64,000 bases of DNA, from NCBI GenBank assembly GCA_948099385.1, contig CANUEZ040000140.1:992001-1056000 (forward strand), given 5' to 3'. A model generated the notes under the pieces. It worked only from the letters and a program-made list of their open reading frames with translations. It was not told where the DNA came from and ran no database searches. Position numbers and translations under genes: made by a program. This DNA is from Fasciola hepatica. Lineage: Eukaryota > Platyhelminthes > Trematoda > Plagiorchiida > Fasciolidae. Every line of letters starts with the position of its first letter. The stretch's first letter is position 1. Positions 56,936 through 64,000 of the stretch are shown one piece after another.

Positions 56936-59900
56936 TTGGGAATTAGCAATATGGATGAAAAGCGCACACTGCCGGTTTTGTTGGGAAAATACTGATTCTC
57001 TTGATCGATTCGTTCTGAGTGAAGCGGCGATCCGTAAGGAATTCAGCAAAAGTATGTTGTTGTGAGTAAACAGACAACCCGAAATACCTGGATCACAAAT
57101 TCCCTTTTTTGAAAAGCGAATCGGACATATGAATAATCATTTTGTGTGTTGATAGTATATAAATCAGACACCAGTGACTTGTATGGGTGTCCAATGAGAG
57201 GCAATCGTAATCCACTGCAGTCCACCGAACTCTTTTCTATGAGCATCAAATAAAAAGATATAACTATGATTGACCCAAAATGTCACTAAAAATAAAAATT
57301 AGAAAAAATCAAAAACCACGGGACCATTATTAAATTTATTTAAGACTACCACTTAGTAAAAGACTATAAAAAAAGTAGTATTCGGCGTCCCAGCTACTTT
57401 AAGCGACATCCATCAACGTTAACTAACCCCGACGTGAAGAATACCAATGTGGATGAAAAGTAGCATCAGACGAAGACGGACGTACTCCGAAAAGAAGTCC
57501 AAGAATTTACTCTGATTAGGATACAGTGTGCCAATTGAAAGAGCGGTTCATATTGCCAATGCTTGTACCTCATACAATAACTACTAGTACTACTACTACT
57601 ACTGCCACGGTACGGCGCGTTTGATGTGCACGGCCACTATCATGTGAAGGATAGAACATAGTGGAAAAAACGTTATACGCAGGTCTGCGAAATCAATCGG
57701 CTGAATGTTTACCTCTCGGGGTGCATAAAGCGTTTCCATGACTTTAATCACATTGACAAAGTAACACAGCTAGCACTACAAGATCTTAAGTTGTAGACGA
57801 CCTAGAATTAAATAAAAAAAGTGAAACAGAAACATGCTATCTGAGACGGAGACAACTGGGCTTTTTTGTTAAAAAGCATCAGACGACGAATAAAATTTTG
57901 CTGAGGAAACCATAGACAAAGTTAGGATAAATGAAATGAAAAAAAATCTGACTAGTATGAATGGGAGACTAAACACACCATCAGACCAGACCAAGGGGAT
58001 TGCTGAGCTTTGTCTGCTGGGTACATACCGCAAACATAGCATACAATTTGCGCATCGATGCATCACTCAGATTGAAATCGGAGACAACATGATTGTACTA
58101 TTGTACCGAAGCGAAGTGGTTCGACAAACGGTGCGGTTGAGCCGCCATAATTGGGTTCGTGCGTAGACAAAATAGGAGGCGCTCTAAAATTCTGAAATAT
58201 AGATTTACTTTGGAGAGGTACGAGGAACAGAATGTGTAAAACAATCAAGCGGACGACTTTAGCCTGTACGGTGTTTGTGTATGAACCGGATGTTACAGGA
58301 TTCGTGAGCGGCGGAGGTAGCGCAGGAAAATGTTCGCTTGAAGTTGTTTACCTAAGCACACACATTTCAATGAGGGAGAGGATCGTCTCGGGACGAACTG
58401 TAAAAAAGATGGAAAGGTTTCAGTTTGAAGTTGGAATGTTGGTGTCACTGCAGCGGACGACGGACAACCGGAGGGGATTTCCAATGAATCGGTCAAATAA
58501 GAGGTAACGGGGGAGGGTACGCTTTCCCTCTCACAATTCAAGTGAATGGGCGGTCGGAAGAACTAAGTGCTGGTCAGGATCGGAACAGAATCATCATGTC
58601 CACTTGGAGCTGTCAAACACAGGCGAGCGCGAACGACGGGGAGAGCGAAAGTAGACAAGCGAATGTGTCGCACATGAACTGCGGGTTATCAGGACAATAA
58701 GCACATCAGCCATAAGAGCCCGTTAGTGAAGCAGATGCAGCTCAATTGATTGAACTGGTTAAGGACCCAATCAGGGTGAGATGAGACGAGTGGAATAAGA
58801 AAATCCGGTCATATGGGAAAAGACGACAGAGAAGCAAGACCGAAGTAAAGCAATTCGATTTAAAAACTAGATGACCGCTCAACGATCGAATGAGAAGTGG
58901 AAAATAAATTAAACGAGAGAAAACCGTGCAAGGAATTGACCAAAATGCAAGTCATGGATAAACCAAACACGCGAGCGGGACGGATCTAAGGAACCAGGCC
59001 ATAAATATTCTTCTAATTAGCGGATGAACCCATTACTGCCCATAGCAGATGTGGCCAGGGGCACATGTACAGGTACAGCTCGTGGAAACCAAGCTACCGA
59101 CGGGGACACACGGACAGCTCATATAGAGTTGAAGATTTCACGTTCGATCACTCTACCACCACCATCACCACCACCAATCAGCCCAATCCCGTCCCTTAAC
59201 CCCGACCGAGACTCAATGTTCGTGCATGCATCAAAGGAGGAACAAAATCCAACGGTTCAATACTACTTCTATGAACGCCCACATTCGCTTTGGACATTGC
59301 GGACGTAAAGACAGGACATCTTAAAAACACTACATGCCGATGATGCATTCACTAGCGAACAACCAGCCACCAGCCGGGTGGAGGAAGACGGAACCCCATG
59401 CACACCCCTCCAGCCTCACCAAAACCGATCAGGGGAGGATTTTCCCACTGCGAAAGCCCAGTGGCCTCGATGAAGGTCAAGTGAGTGAAGGTGAACAGAA
59501 AGACAAATGAACGGATGGGGCCAATGTGGTGGAGAAAAGTGCAGTGAACTAAACAGTGCGAGTTCTGATGTCTAAATTGGGTAGTATCTTGTGTTGGTGA
59601 GGTCGTAAATGCAACCACTGATATGCAACTCTTTCTCTTCTATCCCCATTTCTGTATTCGGATAGGGAGAAAAAAAAACAATTATCAGCAATACACAAAC
59701 ACAAAGGGCTACCAGAAGGGTACTACCTCAACAAGATGTACTGCGGCGTTGAAAAACGTACACGATGATCAGGCGATAAGGACATTACCTGTCAGCGGTA
59801 TTTGAGCGAACCGGACTGTTACACAGCGAGTGATGATATATGACTCGAATGCCACAGATGCAAGTGTCCCGTTGCATGTTATCGTGTATGGTTTTTCATA

Positions 59901-62849
59901 AGACGCAGTGATGGGAGTTTAATGGACGAACGAATGATCACTTCAGGCTCCATAGCAATACGCTAACGGGCTACACATCAGTTCATTTATCCAATATAAT
60001 TTTTATTTTACTGGTAGGTAGTCATAATGGATGAAGTCGTCTACAGATGGCATGACAACTCAGACAAAAACAAACCGCCACAACTACAGCGACAAATACA
60101 ATTTGCAGCGTAAGTAATGTCAACGTACCATCCATCGGTTGCAAGTTAAGTCGAAAAGAAATGAGTGGTCTCACGAGGAGATGTTTAACACCGAGTTTCA
60201 AATATGAAACCAAACCAGTTTTCTTCGGTTTCAATGTTTCACGTATCAATCTTCATTTCACTTGTGCATGTAGTTTTGGTTATTCAGAAATCACGGGAGT
60301 TAACTAAGTGTACCCACAGCCTTCGTGGCACTGATACCTGATCTGAGACATAACCTTTACTGTTCCTAACAAACGAAAATCTAAAATCTTCGTGATTTGT
60401 GCTCGAACGCAGAAATTCGAACACACTCAATTTTTACTAAAAATATAAAATATGGTAGAAGTTGTGCAATCTTCTGCTGTATAGGCGATCCTCATGATGA
60501 GCTCTAGCGGGTGCAAATTTTATAACGTAGACAACAGTCAAAAGGAAGTGAAGGGAGATGCCCAGATGATTGTTTTTACACACTTTACCCTCCCAATAAA
60601 CGGAGCAGATTTTTGAGTCGATGAAAGCTCACTTCCACAGTGCTAGATATTTTAAATTTCTCCGAAGTTTCAGGTCCTACTTCTAAAATAGATTCTTCTC
60701 AATAATCCCCGCTCTCAAGTGGCGTGAACGGAGAGGGTATCACCATAAAGGTGCTGAACGCAATAAAAAAAAAACAGTTCACATGAAGATATCACCCACT
60801 TAAAGAAAAGGTGATGTCTAGACCATTCGGAGCACGGGTTTCACGGTATTCATCGTGTACCTACGATTTCGAATAAGCATTACTTCTCAGAAACCGTAAC
60901 ATGATGCGACACTAAACGGAATCAGAAGCTGTATATACGGCAGTAGAAACACGTGTAACCCGTCAATAAACAAATCGATTAAACATTCAGTGTTTGGTCA
61001 ACTGTGGTGTGTAGTAAATTGCACTAGAATGACACAGTGCGGGCTAAGTGCCGGGGGTGTACTGGGCTTACAACCGAGATGCGGAGAGATAGTAAAATAA
61101 TCGTGTAATTGGATCTGAAGGTGTGAAGGAACACCTGAATATAGCCATCAAATAATCGCCAAGAATTAGATTTCCTCATTATTTGATTTGGCAGCTCTCC
61201 ACCATTTACAACGCTAATTACTTTATCCCTAATATGGAATCGTCAAAGAACAAACAATCACAAGACTCATGATACAACTTTGTCAGACCACCAACCGCTC
61301 TGGTGATCCGCAACCTCTCGGAAATTGAGCAATTGTCCCACGTTCTTACTCGTCCTGATGTAAAACGGTAGAAGGATTTGATGATTGATACTGCCCCACT
61401 CGAATTCTGTGGAACGACCACCTAAATTCAAGAACACATCTTCCTTTATGAAAGATAAAAATGGAACACTTATTGTTGAAAGTTCCTGAGAGAGGATGTG
61501 GTATGGTGTTGCTAGACTGTATGACGACGCACACGAACTGCTGCTCTATGAAGGAACAGACGAGACCTTTTCTCCAATTGAGATTCGGGGCGTTTTGGCT
61601 GAACTGTTTCCCCATTTGCGGAGGCTTCCTGGCAACGCTATGGAAAGAAGACAATGCCACCATTCACAGTGGAAACATTACTACTGATTCTAACGTTGAG
61701 TTCGTTAATATTACTGAACCTGATCTAACGTGTGAAAAAGTGAAACTTATTGACGAAACAGCTAATAACGTACTGTTACAGTCGTCTTTCATAAGCCAAT
61801 GGAAGAAAACTCCGGTGATGCCGTATGGAGGAAGTAGATACGGACTGTGCAGTAATTGCCGTTTCCGATCAACAAGTGGAAGAAAACCTTGAGGGGGTGC
61901 ATCGCTAGGATGAGAATGATTGCCTTAGTATTATAGACGCCTACATTCCACAAGTGGAAACATTAGTGCAAACGGACGTTTCTCGGCCTCTGACTCAACC
62001 GATAATTGAACCTACTTGCCATAAAAAGTTAGTTTATACAAAAAAAAAACATTTCGGTCACCACATATGACTGATTTGATGGACTGTTCAGAATCGATTC
62101 CTAATGTTGTCCACGTCGATCATTTTACTAAGGTAAAACCTCATCCCTGAATTGTCTCATGGAACAGATCCGGTCGGATATTCACGCGGAAGACGACAAA
62201 GGTCTATGATGCACAGACATATTGCGCATGGAGGCTGAACGTGACCACTGCATCAAGTTGATGTTTGTCACTTTGGTGTTTCAGTATGTGTGAAAAAAGT
62301 ATCTGCTAAATATTTTTGACATCCTCAGGTACGTTAACGACTCGCATAAGGTTATGAGTGCCTTACGAATACTCGACGTCCTCTGTCTGCTAGCCAAAAT
62401 AACCGAAGACGTACTTCTGGGAACGGAACTCCCGTTTAAACACGCTCTACGAGAACAGTTACCGGTTACATGCCGTATCGGTAGGACAGATTACTTGGTT
62501 CTCGAGCCGAAGCCACCACCCTCTCACACCTACTACAAAATCGAACACGTTGTTGAAAAAAGGACACCATTCTATCAAAACTGGGGCTCTAGTAAGTGAT
62601 GATCCTGAGGTGTCGTGGGTGACACCTGTTTTTCTTGGGGGAAGGCAATTTTATGGCAATACCGGATTCAAGGCCGCTGCTCATTCATGAATGCGCCACT
62701 ACTCTATTACTATATTCATTATCTCTCTTTCGAGCCTGAATGTTGCCATCGGCGATGCTCAAGACTGTCCATATCCCAATGTCTTTTATCCTCTCTCCTT
62801 TGATTCATAACTATCTGTCCCCGGGACTCTCTGTGCCCAGAATGACTAT
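56936..62849. other. no recognised gene
   Basis: I see no confident gene. Noted are a short ACT triplet run (about 57,583-57,603), a CACCAC-rich patch (about 59,155-59,175), and a 143-codon plus frame at 61,461-61,892 with no motif that I know. Upstream E-protein exons may be hidden here. Confidence 0.35.
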
Positions 62850-63610
62850 AGACTTTTGCCTAATACACGCTCTCTGAAGGTGTCTGTGTTCTTCCTGGGT
62901 GTGAGCTGCCAGTGGACGGTGTTGGACGTCGGCTCAGTGTTTGTCTATATACTAATACCGAGTCTATCCCGGGTTCATTTCAAATCGATTGTCACCGCGA
63001 CTATCCGCCCAGATCCGCCTTGCCCACCACAATACTTTTTTAGGTACGCCGTTCCTCAACAAACATCCCTGCGGAGCAGCCCTGTTAGCTGAACCAAAGG
63101 CCGCTCTGATATCCAGGAATACGGCAATGGTCGGCTTTTTGTAAGTATACCGATGCTCCAACAACTGACGGAGAGTGAATATCTGATCAATGCAGCCTCG
63201 GCCACAGCGAAATTTTGCCTGCTCCTCTGAGTGATGACAGTCTATAAAGAACAGACGGCAAAATCTTCGACGTAATCTGGATTAGGCTGATTCCTCTATG
63301 ATTGTCACAAATAGTTCGTGATCCTTTCTTGAAGACAAGGGACTACGATCAATCCAATCCATAGGAACTTCCTCCTTTTATCATACGTTAGAAAACATAT
63401 GCGTGAGCTCTTTCACCATATTATATCCTGTTCTTTGGATACAGCTGGTGTTAAACCGTCTGGGCCTGGGGCTTTGTGGCGCTTGAGAAGTGCAAGTTTA
63501 CCACAAATTTCAGCTTCACTGGACGGATCTACGGACACAGACCGCTGGACGCTAAGATCATCAACAGGTATGGCATTCTGCGCAGAAGGCTAGTTGAACT
63601 GCAAATTGGA
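62850..63610 (-). mobile_element. RTE-like LINE, RT fragment
   Basis: On the minus strand, KRHKAPGPDGLTP near 63,480-63,440 matches the K..KA.G.DG+.P block at the start of LINE RT. LEHRYTYKKPTIAVFLDIRA at about 63,160-63,100 with AAFGSANR matches the AFDS.R block. Several stops and shifts are present and the YADD region is not found. It is a decayed piece of the family seen at 16,255-20,150. Confidence 0.7.
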
Positions 63611-64000
63611 GTGTTCATCCCATCTTTCTACGCCCCGATAAAGACCATGGATGGGCATTCTGTCGGCTTCGCGAACTGTCTCCATGTTGGCTAACAACGC
63701 AAATAGAACTTGAATTTCTGATACAAATCGTACGAATCCGGCTGTAGTTAAACGACTATTGGTCATAATAAATGTCAATATGGGAGGACTGATTTGTCAA
63801 CCAGCAAGAAAACCAAACGGCACTGACTCGGAGCAAACAACCGAGAATTGACATATACAGCCTAATAGTACCTAGTTTTTTTTCTCCAGCTTATGTGGGA
63901 GTGCCATGAAAGAGACAGTTCCATTAGTCACAGAAATCCGTCGTACTTGGGGGCGGGACTGGTAGTGCTGAATAGGACGCTCGGGGTGGTGGAAAACAAT
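63611..64000. other. no recognised gene
   Basis: This may continue the LINE fragment upstream on the minus strand. No motif is visible. Confidence 0.3.

Noticed and set aside
61461..61892. 143-codon plus frame as a candidate gene
   Set aside because: No recognisable motif, an overlapping frame is also open, and no clear splice or start context; not enough to call a gene.
1..64000. CRISPR arrays, phage or bacterial defence systems
   Set aside because: The window is eukaryotic, with spliced genes and retroelements; no regularly spaced repeats were seen.

Overview
This is eukaryotic DNA, most likely from a parasitic flatworm (a trematode is the best guess). The evidence is indirect: one intron-rich regulatory gene embedded in dense decayed retroelements, namely RTE-type LINEs, Penelope-like elements with GIY-YIG endonucleases, and a Gypsy element resembling the flatworm CsRn1 kind. 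Base composition is well above the AT-rich level usual for schistosomes. There are no operons and no prokaryotic signals.

The only cellular gene I can support is on the minus strand, from at least 53,288 down to a stop codon at 26,304-26,306. It encodes an E-protein, a class I bHLH transcription factor of the daughterless / TCF3-TCF4-TCF12 family. I reconstructed nine coding positions. All junctions are GT-AG and every reading-frame phase agrees across consecutive exons, giving about 890 residues with the N-terminus missing. The most striking feature is that the helix-loop-helix half of the DNA-binding domain exists twice: two adjacent 146-bp exons (38,091-38,236 and 37,570-37,715) encode alternative versions. 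Their length makes it impossible to include both, or neither, in frame, so they must be mutually exclusive.

Layout. 1-5,690: nothing recognised. 5,690-6,420: decayed Penelope-like element. 7,119-7,450: Gypsy integrase scrap. 8,790-9,475: internally deleted LINE. 10,640-10,985: LINE 3' end. 10,990-15,110: decayed Gypsy element on the minus strand. 16,255-20,150: decayed RTE-like LINE on the minus strand. 20,820-23,215: nearly complete but broken Penelope-like element. 24,070-24,735: LINE 3' end. 26,304-53,288: the E-protein gene. Its large introns carry two RTE copies antisense to the gene (28,740-31,249 and 34,032-35,914). The second of these sits inside another LINE (31,320-36,840). The introns also hold four copies of a tRNA-derived SINE, all in the gene's orientation, plus simple repeats. 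53,289-64,000: probable upstream intron or 5' region with LINE scraps; N-terminal exons could not be fixed.

All mobile elements are broken by stops, frameshifts, truncations or deletions, so none looks autonomous. Their edges are approximate to tens of bases. The E-protein exon borders are given to the base, because splice signals and phase fix them, but no transcript was available to confirm them.
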